Shown piece after piece: positions 56,053 through 64,000 of a DNA stretch of 64,000 nucleotides. Source of the DNA: an uncultured beta proteobacterium (GTDB lineage: Bacteria > Pseudomonadota > Gammaproteobacteria > Burkholderiales > Burkholderiaceae_C); assembly GCA_903823025.1 (NCBI GenBank), contig CAIJRK010000024.1:1-64000 (forward strand), given 5' to 3'. Made by a program: the position numbers and the translations under genes. Every line of letters begins with the position of its first letter. The stretch's first letter is position 1. The notes under the pieces are model-generated. The model was given only the letters and a program-made list of their open reading frames with translations, searched no databases and was not told the origin of the DNA.

Positions 56053-56076
56053 AAAGGGCGCTCGTTGGCGCCCTTT
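56053..56076 (+). terminator. Terminator after aspS
   Basis: AAAGGGCGC (56053-56061) and GCGCCCTTT (56068-56076) form a 9-base stem with a six-base loop, followed by CTTGTTT. It ends the forward gene run that began upstream of ubiE. Confidence 0.85.
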
Positions 56077-56119
56077 CTTGTTTGGCGATAGGCCCATTGA
56101 CTTTTGAAAGTACAACTAT

Positions 56120-56164
56120 GTTTCAATCCACGCCCCTGAAGGGGAGGTTTCAAACCGGAGTTAG
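56120..56164 (+). repeat. Palindromic GC-rich repeat, copy B, before the ybhP-like gene
   Basis: This 45-base copy starts GTTTCAATCCACGCCCC and ends AGGTTTCAAACCGGAGTTAG. It is inverted relative to copy A (4221-4320) and lacks its central 50 or so bases. CCCCTGAAGGGG and GGTTTCAAACC are internal palindromes. The GGAG at 56157-56160 stands ten bases before the next ATG, exactly as in copy A before hyfG. Confidence 0.8.
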
Positions 56165-56170
56165 TTTGAG

Positions 56171-56908
56171 ATGAACATCATACGGATTGCTACCTACAAC
56201 ATTCACAAAGGGGTGCAGGGCATTGGGCCGCAGCGCAGGCTGGAGATTCACAACCTGGGGCATGCGGTCGAGCAGCTCGATGCCGACATTGTGTGCCTGC
56301 AAGAAGTGCGCAAAATGAACCGGGGCGAGGCGCAGCACTTCACCCGTTGGCCTGATTTGCCGCAAGCCGATTTTTTGGCGCCCGAAGGCTACGAAGCGAT
56401 TTACCGAACCAATGCGGTCACCAAGCACGGCGAACATGGCAATGCTTTGCTGTCACGCTGGCCAGTGGTGGCGCACCAGCACGAAGACATTTCAGATCAT
56501 CGCTTTGAACAACGTGGTTTGTTGCATGTCGAGGTGAGAGTGCATGAGCAGTCTGTGCACGTCGTAGTGGTTCATTTGGGGCTGGTGCGGGCGAGTCGAA
56601 TCCGGCAGGTCGCACAGCTACAGCGCTTTATTGCGCGTGAAATTCCACCCGAGGCGCCGTTGTTGGTCGCCGGTGACTTCAACGACTGGGGCGCCTTGGT
56701 GCAACGGGCGCTGGATGCGACACATCTGCGCTCCTTTAAAGGCGCACAACAAGCGACTTTTCCGTCCCGTTTACCCTTGGTGCAGCTGGATTATGTGTAT
56801 GCCCGAGGCCTGAAACCGTTAAGGGTTCATGTGCCACGCGGGCGCGTTTGGTGGCGCATGTCAGATCACTTGCCCTTGATTGCCGAGTTTGAACTCCCTG
56901 TCTTGTAG
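56171..56908 (+). CDS. ybhP: Endonuclease/exonuclease/phosphatase family protein, YbhP-like
   Basis: The 245-residue protein has the EEP fold: ATYNIHKGV, DIVCLQEVRK with the metal-binding glutamate, VAGDFNDWGALV with the Asp-Asn pair, and the C-terminal SDHLPLIAEF with the catalytic Asp-His. It has no signal peptide. It is followed by a cardiolipin synthase after eight bases, the same order as ybhP-clsB in E. coli. The substrate is unknown and could be a phospholipid-linked phosphodiester. Its ribosome binding site comes from the repeat. Confidence 0.87.
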   Translation: MNIIRIATYNIHKGVQGIGPQRRLEIHNLGHAVEQLDADIVCLQEVRKMNRGEAQHFTRWPDLPQADFLAPEGYEAIYRTNAVTKHGEHGNALLSRWPVVAHQHEDISDHRFEQRGLLHVEVRVHEQSVHVVVVHLGLVRASRIRQVAQLQRFIAREIPPEAPLLVAGDFNDWGALVQRALDATHLRSFKGAQQATFPSRLPLVQLDYVYARGLKPLRVHVPRGRVWWRMSDHLPLIAEFELPVL

Positions 56909-56916
56909 CGCGGCCC

Positions 56917-58140
56917 ATGTTGAAAATCCGACCGGGTCATCAGATTGAGCTTTTGCAGGGCGGACACGCATTTTTTTCATCACTGGTGCAAGCCATTGAC
57001 CGCAGCACACATGAGGTTCGGCTGGAAACGTACATCTTCAATATGGACGTTTCCGGGGCGCGGGTCGCCGCCTCCTTGGCGCGCGCCGCACAACGCGGTG
57101 TCGCCGTTTATGTGGTGATGGACGGCGTTGGAACGCCCCATTTTCCGGCTGAATGGGCTATCCGTTTTGATGGATCAGGTGTTCAATGGCGTATTTTTTC
57201 GCCTTTAGGCCGATGGGGGGTGTTGATTCCCAGCCGCTGGCGACGTTTGCACCGCAAGTTGTGCGTGGTGGATGGCACGGTGGCTTTTTGCGGTGGCATT
57301 AACGTGCTCGACGACTATTACGATCCTAATCATGGGGTTTTAGAGTCACCCCGATTTGACTTTGCCGTGCGTGTGAAGGGGCCGCTGGTGCAAGCGGCAC
57401 ACGCCGCAACTACCCAATTCTGGTGGCGTTTGCAGGCTGTCAGTACGGTGCGTCAACGCGACTTTCCGGCGGCGTGGCAGGCTTTGCAAGAAGCGCTGGC
57501 ACTGACTCGTCAGTCGCATTCTTTCAATGGCGGATCAACAGGGCCTTTGGAGACGCTCGAAGACACCACAAACGCACGTCTGGTCTTGCGTGATAACGTG
57601 CACAACCGCACCCGAATTGAACGTAGCTATCGACAAGCAATTGGGGCGGCAACACACGAGATCATCATTGCCAATGCTTATTTTTTGCCAGGGCGCAAAC
57701 TCCGCAAAGGCTTGATTCATGCCGCGCAGCGAGGCGTTCGTGTGCGTTTGCTGCTACAAGGACGTTATGAGTATTTCATGCAATACCACGCGACCCGGCC
57801 TGTTTACGGGGCGCTACTGGCCGCTGGCGTGGAGATTCATGAATATTCGGTGAGCTTTCTTCATGCCAAGGTTGCGGTTATCGACAGCCATTGGGCCACG
57901 GTGGGGTCATCCAATCTGGACCCGCTGAGTTTGTTGCTCGCGCGTGAGGCCAATGTGGTGGTGGATGACGTGGCATTTGCCAAAAATTTGCGTGCCCGTC
58001 TGGAGCACGCCATGGTTCACGGCGGGCTTCGGGTGAAGCCGTCGGTCTATGCCAACCGGCCTTGGCATCAGCGGTTTTTAGATCGTGTTGCCTTTGTCTT
58101 GATGCGTATTTTGTTGTTTTTAAATGGAAAACGTTATTAA
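56917..58140 (+). CDS. clsB: Cardiolipin synthase, ClsB type
   Basis: The 407-residue phospholipase D-family enzyme has two HKD motifs, HRKLCVVDGTVAFCGGIN (about residues 111-127) and HAKVAVIDSHWATVGSSNLD (about 313-332). Like E. coli ClsB it lacks N-terminal membrane helices, and it has a short hydrophobic, basic C-terminus. It should join phosphatidyl groups to make cardiolipin or phosphatidylglycerol. It forms a pair with the EEP protein. Confidence 0.92.
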   Translation: MLKIRPGHQIELLQGGHAFFSSLVQAIDRSTHEVRLETYIFNMDVSGARVAASLARAAQRGVAVYVVMDGVGTPHFPAEWAIRFDGSGVQWRIFSPLGRWGVLIPSRWRRLHRKLCVVDGTVAFCGGINVLDDYYDPNHGVLESPRFDFAVRVKGPLVQAAHAATTQFWWRLQAVSTVRQRDFPAAWQALQEALALTRQSHSFNGGSTGPLETLEDTTNARLVLRDNVHNRTRIERSYRQAIGAATHEIIIANAYFLPGRKLRKGLIHAAQRGVRVRLLLQGRYEYFMQYHATRPVYGALLAAGVEIHEYSVSFLHAKVAVIDSHWATVGSSNLDPLSLLLAREANVVVDDVAFAKNLRARLEHAMVHGGLRVKPSVYANRPWHQRFLDRVAFVLMRILLFLNGKRY

Positions 58141-58225
58141 TAAAAAACCGCCATACCCTCTGCCTGTGAGAGGTTAAAAGCCTAAAACCCCACAACTAAA
58201 ACGCTGGTACTATTCTCATCTGTTA

Positions 58226-58945
58226 ATGAAAAGTCAGAGCCTTATGAACCCAGTTGATGCCGATGAGGGCACCCCCGTTTCCGTCAAAATCCGGGAGCGA
58301 TTGCTGGCCGCGCGCAAGCGTTTCCATGCCAATGACAACATTGCCGACTTTATTCAGCCGGGCGAGCTTGAACGCTTGCTCGACGAGGTAGAGGAGAAAA
58401 TGAAGGGCGTGTTGAGTAGCATGGTGATTGACACCGACAATGACCACAACACGGATAAAACAGCCCGTCGCGTTGCCAAGATGTATCTCTCCGAGGTGTT
58501 TCAGGGACGCTACGTCAGTGCGCCCAATATCACCGAGTTCCCCAACGCCGAACACCTCAACGAGTTGATGATTGTGGGGCCGATTACGGTGCGTAGCGCC
58601 TGTAGTCACCACCTGTGCCCGGTGATCGGAAAAATCTGGATTGGTGTGTTGCCCAACGAACACACGAACGTCATCGGACTGTCCAAATACGCCCGCCTGG
58701 CAGAGTGGGTTATGGGACGTCCACAGATTCAGGAAGAAGCCGTTGTTCAATTGGCCGACCTGATTCAGCAAAAAACCCAGCCGGATGGCCTGGCCATCGT
58801 GATGGAAGCCAGCCATTTTTGTATGGGCTGGCGTGGCGTCAAAGACATGGATAGCAAGATGATTAACTCGGTCATGCGCGGCAGTTTCCTTAAAGATCCC
58901 AATTTGCGTCGTGAATTCTTGGCACTTATTCCCCGGAAAGACTAA
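58226..58945 (+). CDS. folE: GTP cyclohydrolase I
   Basis: FolE converts GTP to dihydroneopterin triphosphate, the first step of folate and, with QueD, of queuosine synthesis. The 239-residue protein has the zinc-binding segments SACSHHLCPVIGK and HFCMGWRGV, plus GLSKYARLAEW. The first 30 residues are an extension rich in acidic residues. Only two bases separate its stop from the BLUF gene start, so the two are co-transcribed and probably co-translated. Confidence 0.95.
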   Translation: MKSQSLMNPVDADEGTPVSVKIRERLLAARKRFHANDNIADFIQPGELERLLDEVEEKMKGVLSSMVIDTDNDHNTDKTARRVAKMYLSEVFQGRYVSAPNITEFPNAEHLNELMIVGPITVRSACSHHLCPVIGKIWIGVLPNEHTNVIGLSKYARLAEWVMGRPQIQEEAVVQLADLIQQKTQPDGLAIVMEASHFCMGWRGVKDMDSKMINSVMRGSFLKDPNLRREFLALIPRKD

Positions 58946-58947
58946 TC

Positions 58948-59370
58948 ATGCTCGTTCGTTTGCTTTACGCCAGTCGTGCCATCGACACCAGTCCTGATGC
59001 CATTGATGCAATTTTGGCCCAGTCGCGCCAGTACAACCCCGGTAGTGGCATTACCGGCATTCTTTGTTATGGTGGCGGCATTTTTCTTCAAGCCATTGAA
59101 GGCGGGCGCATGGCTGTCAGTGAGTTATACGGCCACATTCAGCGCGACCCTCGCCACAAAGATGTGGTGCTGCTGCACTACCAGGAAATTTCTGAACGCC
59201 GGTTTGCAGGCTGGACCATGGGCGCGGTCAATATGTCCAAAATCAACGCCTCTATCTTGCTCAAATACGCCGAGAAACCGGAACTGAATCCGTACACCGT
59301 CTCTGGCAGCGTTTCTTTGGCTCTGCTTGAAGAGCTGATGGCAACCGCTTGCATCATCGGTCGCTCGTGA
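58948..59370 (+). CDS. BLUF-domain blue-light photoreceptor, stand-alone
   Basis: The 140-residue protein has a complete BLUF domain, which binds FAD and responds to blue light. The signalling tyrosine is in RLLYASRA (residue 7). The asparagine is in YNPGSGITGIL, the glutamine is in GIFLQAIEGG, and the tryptophan is in FAGWTMGAVNM. A C-terminal helix pair follows, with no output domain, so it should act on a partner protein. It is 2 bases after folE and 4 bases before a DUF429 gene. Confidence 0.92.
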   Translation: MLVRLLYASRAIDTSPDAIDAILAQSRQYNPGSGITGILCYGGGIFLQAIEGGRMAVSELYGHIQRDPRHKDVVLLHYQEISERRFAGWTMGAVNMSKINASILLKYAEKPELNPYTVSGSVSLALLEELMATACIIGRS

Positions 59371-59374
59371 GCCG

Positions 59375-60238
59375 TTGAGCGACTCTGTGTTGGTCGGGTG
59401 TGACTTTTCAAGCAGTCCTTCCCGAAAAAAACCGATTGTCATTGCCCTTGGATCAGTTCAGGCCGGGCGGGTTTTGCTGTCACGGCTTGAGCGGCTCGAA
59501 TCTCTCGATGCTTTCGCCCTGTGGCTGCAACAGCCCGCGACTTGGGTTGGCGGCTTTGATCTTCCCTTTGGCTTGCCCCGTGAACTCATTGAGACATTGG
59601 GCTGGCCGACGTCCTGGCAAGCCAGTATTCATCACTACGCCGGCTTGAGTCGACCAGAAATCCGGGCGACCTTCGCGGCGTTCTGCAACAACCGACCAGT
59701 TGGTGGCAAATTTTCCCATCGCGCCACAGATCGTCTGGCCGGTTCCAGTCCATCAATGAAATGGGTTAATCCACCTGTGGCTTATATGTTGCACGCGGGC
59801 GTGCCTTTGCTGCTTCAAGCGGGCGTTTGCCTGCCCGGTCTGCATGGCGGTGATCCGCAGGATGTGGACGCCAACGGCCAAGCGCGTCGGGTAGCACTTG
59901 AAGCCTATCCCGGCTTGCTGGCGCGTGAGGTATTGGCCCAGCGCAGCTATAAAAGCGACGACAAAGCCCGGCAAACGCCCGAGCGTCTGATTGCCCGCAA
60001 AGACCTGATCACGGCGCTGGAACACGGTCAAACCCGACTGAATTTACGACTGAAACTCACGCACGCCCAGCGCGACATGCTGGTGGATGACGCCAGCGGC
60101 GATACGCTGGATGCCGTGTTGTGTTTGATGCAAGCGGCTTGGGCGCAGTCGCAAAACCTTCAAGGGGCTGCGCACTTTGGCTTGCCCGATAGCATGGATC
60201 CTCTTGAAGGCTGGATCATTAGCGCTGGCTTAAGTTAG
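59375..60238 (+). CDS. DUF429 family protein
   Basis: The 287-residue protein has VGCDFSSSPSRKKPIVIAL at the N-terminus and GGFDLPFGLPRELIE in the first third. VALEAYPGLLAR and DASGDTLDAVLCLMQAAWA occur near the end. This pattern matches DUF429, a predicted nuclease-like (RNase H-fold) family of unknown role. It starts with TTG at 59375, four bases after the BLUF stop, and no better start is seen. Its last four bases overlap the end of the convergent FlhG-like gene. Confidence 0.8.
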   Translation: MSDSVLVGCDFSSSPSRKKPIVIALGSVQAGRVLLSRLERLESLDAFALWLQQPATWVGGFDLPFGLPRELIETLGWPTSWQASIHHYAGLSRPEIRATFAAFCNNRPVGGKFSHRATDRLAGSSPSMKWVNPPVAYMLHAGVPLLLQAGVCLPGLHGGDPQDVDANGQARRVALEAYPGLLAREVLAQRSYKSDDKARQTPERLIARKDLITALEHGQTRLNLRLKLTHAQRDMLVDDASGDTLDAVLCLMQAAWAQSQNLQGAAHFGLPDSMDPLEGWIISAGLS

Positions 60239-61086
60239 CCCGTCATTTGCCAGCTAACCCGCGTCATCAGGGTATCTTCGAGCTTGCCCGCGAGCTGTGA
60301 AATCGCTAATGCCGCCGCACAACCCGGCATGGATTGCATTAACAATTGGCGCCGCATGACCGCTTGCCGCACCGAAGGGTCAGTAGGAATGTCACCCATA
60401 TGGATCAAGCGAATGGGGCGGCCCGGCTCAGTGATCACAAAACGGTCCAGCACTTGCTGCAATTGCGCAGTGATGGCCCGCCCATCGCCCAGGCGCGACG
60501 TCTGATTCACGACCATGCGAATGTTCTGGCGCTTTTGCTGACCCACCAGCACTTTGATAGTGGCGTAGGCATCGGTCAGGGACGTCGGCTCAGGCGTGGC
60601 AACCACCAAAACCTCTGAGGCGAGCGACACGGCAAACAACACAACGTCTGAAATGCCCGCGCCGGTATCGAGCAAAATAATGTCGTAGTAAGGAATCAGG
60701 CTTTGCATGACACCCATGAAATCATCGCGAATTTCTGGCGTCAAGCGGGAGTATTCCACCATGCCGGAGCCTGCCAGCAAGACAGAAAAGCCACCTGGCG
60801 CCTGAACAATGGCCTCTTTCAAGGTGGCTTTGCCGGTGAACACGTCGTGCAGAGTCAGCTTGGGATAGAGGTTGAGAACCACATCCAGGTTGGCCAACCC
60901 CAGGTCAGCATCCAGCACTAAAACGCGGTGCCCCCGCTTAGCCAGCGCTGCCGCCAGATTGGCAGATACAAAAGTTTTACCAACACCGCCTTTGCCGCTG
61001 GTCACGGCCAGCACTTTCCCAAGTGGTTTGAGGGCAACAGGGTCAGACACTACGCTGGTTTGTGTTGGATTCAAGACGTCGCTCAT
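60235..61086 (-). CDS. FlhG/MinD-like P-loop ATPase
   Basis: The 283-residue protein has the deviant Walker A motif SGKGGVGKTFVSANLA (about residues 30-45), the Walker A-prime DADLGLANLDVVLNLYP and the switch DTGAGISDVVL. This is the FlhG/YlxH pattern rather than the Soj or MinD one. FlhG proteins set flagellar number or placement with FlhF. No flagellar gene lies in the window. Its ATG overlaps the stop of a diguanylate cyclase gene (ATGA). Confidence 0.88.
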   Translation of the reverse strand: MSDVLNPTQTSVVSDPVALKPLGKVLAVTSGKGGVGKTFVSANLAAALAKRGHRVLVLDADLGLANLDVVLNLYPKLTLHDVFTGKATLKEAIVQAPGGFSVLLAGSGMVEYSRLTPEIRDDFMGVMQSLIPYYDIILLDTGAGISDVVLFAVSLASEVLVVATPEPTSLTDAYATIKVLVGQQKRQNIRMVVNQTSRLGDGRAITAQLQQVLDRFVITEPGRPIRLIHMGDIPTDPSVRQAVMRRQLLMQSMPGCAAALAISQLAGKLEDTLMTRVSWQMTG

Positions 61087-61964
61087 GGTGAGTTCACTTT
61101 ATTTTTATGGCTATCTGTCGCATGGCCCGACGCGTTGCTGGACACAGTTTCGGCACCAGCGGGGTCACCAATCAAGCGGTGGTTAAACAGCATACTTTTC
61201 TCTTCTGCACTGACGGAGTTTTCACGATGTTGATCAATATAGACACGGTTACGGCCTTCAGACTTCGCTCGGTAGAGCTGAATATCCGCCCGGTCAACCC
61301 ATAGCGCCGCCGTTGAATGCGCCCATTCGGGGGCGTAGGCGCCCCCAATGCTGACGGTGACCTGCGCACTGTTGAGCGCAGAAACAGGCGTGCGGAGATT
61401 GCCAACCGTTTCCCGGATTCGTTCGGCAATCACTTCGCCAAACGAGGCTGGACAGTTAGGAAAAATAGCAGCAAATTCCTCACCACCGTAGCGCGCCACC
61501 GTGTCCATGGGCCTCATGCAAGTCGCCAGACAGTTGGCAACGGCTCGCAGCACAAGGTCACCCGCCAAATGGCCGTAGGTATCATTGACAATTTTGAATT
61601 TATCAATGTCAAGCATGAGCAACAACGCAGAATCACCTGAACGTGTCGCATTGTCAATTTCACGGCTTAATACGTTGTAAAAGTGACGTCGATTGGACAA
61701 ACCGGTCAGCGGATCTTTCAGAGACAGCTCACACAGATTGTCGATGACGCTTTGTACATAGACCGTGGAGGACGCATCGGGGCCAACCAGCTGACTTAAA
61801 GGGTCTTGCTCCAGCAGGGCGCGTGCATCATCCAGGCGTAAATCACGCAAATTGATCATTGAGGAGGCAGCTTTGAGGTCACGGGATAACTTATTGTTTG
61901 TAAAAATGAGTCTATCAGGAAGGGGTTTTGACACGATAGAAAAACCATGGTTTTTCCCCTGCAT
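61083..61964 (-). CDS. Soluble diguanylate cyclase (GGEEF)
   Basis: The 293-residue protein has a short N-terminal helical part (about 1-85), then a GGDEF domain with DPLTGLSNRRHF, DIDKFKIVNDTYGH and an active GGEEF motif. RPMD five residues earlier is an intact product-inhibition I-site. The tail of about 45 residues after the domain is polar and unlike the rest. An in-frame ATG at residue 36 (MINLRDLRLDD) may be the true start. No membrane helix is present, so it is cytoplasmic. It overlaps the FlhG-like ATPase gene, which suggests cyclic di-GMP and the ATPase work on the same surface structure. Confidence 0.9.
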   Translation of the reverse strand: MQGKNHGFSIVSKPLPDRLIFTNNKLSRDLKAASSMINLRDLRLDDARALLEQDPLSQLVGPDASSTVYVQSVIDNLCELSLKDPLTGLSNRRHFYNVLSREIDNATRSGDSALLLMLDIDKFKIVNDTYGHLAGDLVLRAVANCLATCMRPMDTVARYGGEEFAAIFPNCPASFGEVIAERIRETVGNLRTPVSALNSAQVTVSIGGAYAPEWAHSTAALWVDRADIQLYRAKSEGRNRVYIDQHRENSVSAEEKSMLFNHRLIGDPAGAETVSSNASGHATDSHKNKVNSP

Positions 61965-62007
61965 TAATCGTCTTTCAAACGGCCTGCGTTAGCGTCGAGA
62001 AGTATTT

Positions 62008-62502
62008 ATGATCTTTAAATATGGCTGCTTGATCGCTCTTTTGATCGCTATCCCAGCCCAGGCAAAAGATGTGTTCTCTGGCAAAGTCTCGCACGTCACA
62101 GATGGCGACACACTTTGGGTGCAAGCCCACAACGGAGGCCGTGTGCATAAATTGCGTTTACAAGGTATGGATGCGCCCGAAATTTGTCAGCCGGGCGGCC
62201 AGGTTTCGCGGGACGTATTGGCCCGGCGGGCATTGCATCAGGAGGTTGACGTGACCGTGAGTTATCGTGATGTTTATGGCCGGGGTATTGCGACCATCCG
62301 GCTAAATGGTGACGACCTGGGCGCGGAAATGGTGCGCGCCGGTCAAGCCTGGTCTTATCGTTGGCGCCGTAATCCAGGGCCTTATGTGGCGGAGGAAGCC
62401 CTCGCGCGAAAAGCCCGACGGGGACTGTTTGCGCAAGATCAGCCTGAGTTGCCCGGCGACTTTCGCAAACGACACGGGTCTTGTCATCAAGCGAAACGCT
62501 GA
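62008..62502 (+). CDS. Secreted thermonuclease-family (SNase) nuclease
   Basis: The 164-residue protein has a signal peptide (CLIALLIAIPAQAKDVF) and a staphylococcal-nuclease OB-fold. Catalytic residues are visible: the arginine in KLRLQGMDAPE, the glutamate of DAPEICQ, and the arginine after YGR in DVYGRGIATI. The metal-binding aspartates lie in VTDGDTLWV. It should cut DNA or RNA in the periplasm or outside. It converges on moeB with one base between stops. Confidence 0.9.
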   Translation: MIFKYGCLIALLIAIPAQAKDVFSGKVSHVTDGDTLWVQAHNGGRVHKLRLQGMDAPEICQPGGQVSRDVLARRALHQEVDVTVSYRDVYGRGIATIRLNGDDLGAEMVRAGQAWSYRWRRNPGPYVAEEALARKARRGLFAQDQPELPGDFRKRHGSCHQAKR

Positions 62503-62503
62503 G

Positions 62504-63256
62504 TTATTGCGTCACGCCACATACCGGGCAGCTGGCTTGGCGGCCAAGGCGAATTTCTGTAAATTCCATGGCGCGGCCTTCCAGCATCAAAAGACGTCCC
62601 GTGAGTGGGCGCCCTGCCCCGCTGATTAATTTGAGCGCCTCGGCAGCTTGCAATGAACCGATGATGCCCACCAAGGGCGCAAAAACACCCATCGTGGCGC
62701 AGCGGGTTTCTTCAAACGTTGTGTCAGGCGGAAACACACAAGCGTAGCAGGGCGAGTTGGCATCGCGTGGATCGTAAACACAGACTTGACCATCAAAACG
62801 AATCGCCGCCCCGGAGACCAGTGGTTTTTGATGTTTCACACAGGCCGCATTGATGGCGTGGCGGGTCGTAAAGTTATCGCAACAATCGAGCACGATATCG
62901 GCTTGCGCCACCAGAACATCGAGCAAAGCCGCATCGACACGCGCGACAAGTGGTGTGACCTGAACGTGCGGGTTAATGGCCTCAATCGCCGTGGCCGCCG
63001 ACATCACCTTGGGCTGGCCGACCCGTGCCAAAGTGTGCATAATTTGCCGCTGCAAGTTGGTCATGTCCACGGCGTCGTCATCAACCACGGTGATGTGGCC
63101 CACCCCGGCTGACCCCAGATAAAGCGCCACGGGTGAACCTAAACCGCCCGCGCCGACGATCAAAACATGGCTACCCAAAATCTTCTCCTGACCTTCAATG
63201 CCAATCTCATCGAGCAGGATATGGCGTGAATAACGCAGGAGCTGGTCGTCATTCAT
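62504..63256 (-). CDS. moeB: MoeB/ThiF-type adenylyltransferase
   Basis: The 250-residue E1-like enzyme adenylates the C-terminus of a small sulfur carrier such as MoaD or ThiS. It has GAGGLGSPVALYL (about residues 36-48), the adenylation residues in DMTNLQRQI, the DCCDNFTTR aspartate and a zinc site of two CxxC pairs (CYAC and CPVC). A likely conserved cysteine is in ETRCATMGV. It follows ctpA by five bases on the reverse strand, the common betaproteobacterial order. MoeB and ThiF cannot be separated from sequence alone. Confidence 0.92.
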   Translation of the reverse strand: MNDDQLLRYSRHILLDEIGIEGQEKILGSHVLIVGAGGLGSPVALYLGSAGVGHITVVDDDAVDMTNLQRQIMHTLARVGQPKVMSAATAIEAINPHVQVTPLVARVDAALLDVLVAQADIVLDCCDNFTTRHAINAACVKHQKPLVSGAAIRFDGQVCVYDPRDANSPCYACVFPPDTTFEETRCATMGVFAPLVGIIGSLQAAEALKLISGAGRPLTGRLLMLEGRAMEFTEIRLGRQASCPVCGVTQ

Positions 63257-63261
63257 CGTGC

Positions 63262-64000
63262 TTATTGGGCTTCCTTCTTTTCTTCCTGACGCTCAATAAA
63301 AGTCTTGCTGACGATGACTGGTAAACCTTTAAGCTGATTAAGGGCTTGGTTCAATTGAAAATCCTGAGGTGAACCGTACTCAGGCGTTTTGCGTTCAGAC
63401 AGTGGCTTCTTAAGTTCTTCTTCAAGGCGTTGACGGGCCTCCTCGCGGGCATCTTCACGGGCCTTATCGAGGGTTTCAGTTTGCTTTTCATCGCCTTGGC
63501 CGCTATTCAAATGCTTTTCAAGATCAGCCTCACGGGTGCGCAGTGCCGCAAACAGATTGCCATTTTCAGTTTCATCGACCAGCACATCGGGCACGATGCC
63601 TTTGGCCTGAATCGACTGACCGCTTGGTGTGTAGTAACGGCTGGTGGTGAGTTTCAGTGCCGCAGTGGGACAATTGTCCATACGAAAGGCCGAATCAAGA
63701 CACACCGCCGTTTGCACCGAGCCTTTGCCGAAAGTCTGGTTACCCAAAATGGTGGCGCGCTTGTGGTCTTGCAGGGCACCCGCCACGATTTCACTGGCGG
63801 AGGCGGAGCCTTCATTAACCAAAACGACCAGCGGCACTTTTTTCAGGGCACCTTTGGTGACTTCTTCGAGCCGCTTCAACGGATCAGCACCGCCACGCCG
63901 TTGATAAAACGCAGGCGAGGCTTTGTAGGTGAATTTGCTGTCGGCCAACTGGCCGTTAGCCGATACGACGGTCACGTTTTCAGGCAAAAATGCAGCTGAA
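63262..64000 (-). CDS. ctpA: C-terminal processing protease (S41, CtpA type), 3' part
   Basis: The reverse-strand frame enters from the right window edge and gives about 245 residues of a periplasmic S41 protease. The catalytic serine lies in LVNEGSASASEIVAGAL and the lysine in GNQTFGKGSVQ, both intact. After the protease core come TSRYYTPSGQSIQAKGIVPD and a long charged, Glu/Arg-rich helical region (about 150-225) typical of betaproteobacterial CtpA. The N-terminal signal and PDZ domain lie beyond the edge. The apparent start inside the window is only a TTG codon within the frame. Confidence 0.92.
   Translation of the reverse strand, partial: SAAFLPENVTVVSANGQLADSKFTYKASPAFYQRRGGADPLKRLEEVTKGALKKVPLVVLVNEGSASASEIVAGALQDHKRATILGNQTFGKGSVQTAVCLDSAFRMDNCPTAALKLTTSRYYTPSGQSIQAKGIVPDVLVDETENGNLFAALRTREADLEKHLNSGQGDEKQTETLDKAREDAREEARQRLEEELKKPLSERKTPEYGSPQDFQLNQALNQLKGLPVIVSKTFIERQEEKKEAQ

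Overview
The window is a stretch of bacterial chromosome whose gene content and order fit a betaproteobacterium of the order Burkholderiales, most likely a Comamonadaceae relative (Rhodoferax/Polaromonas-like). This is inferred from the neighbourhoods DUF3460-scpA, hemA-prfA-prmC-grxD, rplU-rpmA-obgE-proB, ispB, the ubiE-ubiJ-ubiB block, ctpA-moeB and a DUF3683 FAD/Fe-S oxidoreductase. It was not tested by database search. Most genes are housekeeping and tightly packed, often with 4-base stop/start overlaps. No rRNA, tRNA or CRISPR array was found.

Region 1 (1-9.7 kb) is the accessory part. The left edge holds the end of an IS630-like transposase that has cut off a type III restriction-modification Mod gene. 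After a DUF1275 membrane protein comes a six-gene reverse-strand operon, hyfB-C-E-F-G-I, for a membrane complex related to hydrogenase-4 and complex I. Its catalytic subunit has lost all four cysteines that hold the [NiFe] centre, and no ferredoxin-type subunit is present. It looks like an energy-converting-hydrogenase-related (Ehr) cation-translocating complex rather than a hydrogenase, and is the most interesting system here.

Region 2 (9.5-15.6 kb) carries scpA, then nadB-queE-queD and the pantothenate genes panD-panB-panC. Region 3 (15.7-20.6 kb) is a signalling and export island: a Cache-GGDEF-EAL protein overlapping an orphan PhnD-like binding protein, then an AraC regulator with a LysE exporter. 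Region 4 (20.8-31.7 kb) has hemE, a 354-base AT-rich gap with DnaA-box-like sites, priA, small envelope proteins, an AEC transporter, rep, pldA and a glycerophosphodiesterase. Region 5 (31.8-44 kb) holds hemA, prfA, prmC, slyD, grxD, a lytic transglycosylase, proS, rppH, proB, obgE, rpmA, rplU and ispB.

Region 6 (44.3-56 kb) has a 1308-residue FAD/Fe-S oxidoreductase followed by a forward run centred on ubiquinone synthesis (ubiE, ubiJ, ubiB) with small conserved proteins and aspS. Region 7 (56.1-64 kb) has a ybhP-clsB pair, folE with a BLUF photoreceptor and a DUF429 protein, a diguanylate cyclase overlapping an FlhG-like ATPase, a secreted nuclease, moeB and the end of a ctpA-type protease. 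A GC-rich palindromic repeat occurs at 4221-4320 and again inverted at 56120-56164. Both copies sit at the same distance from a start codon and appear to supply its ribosome binding site.
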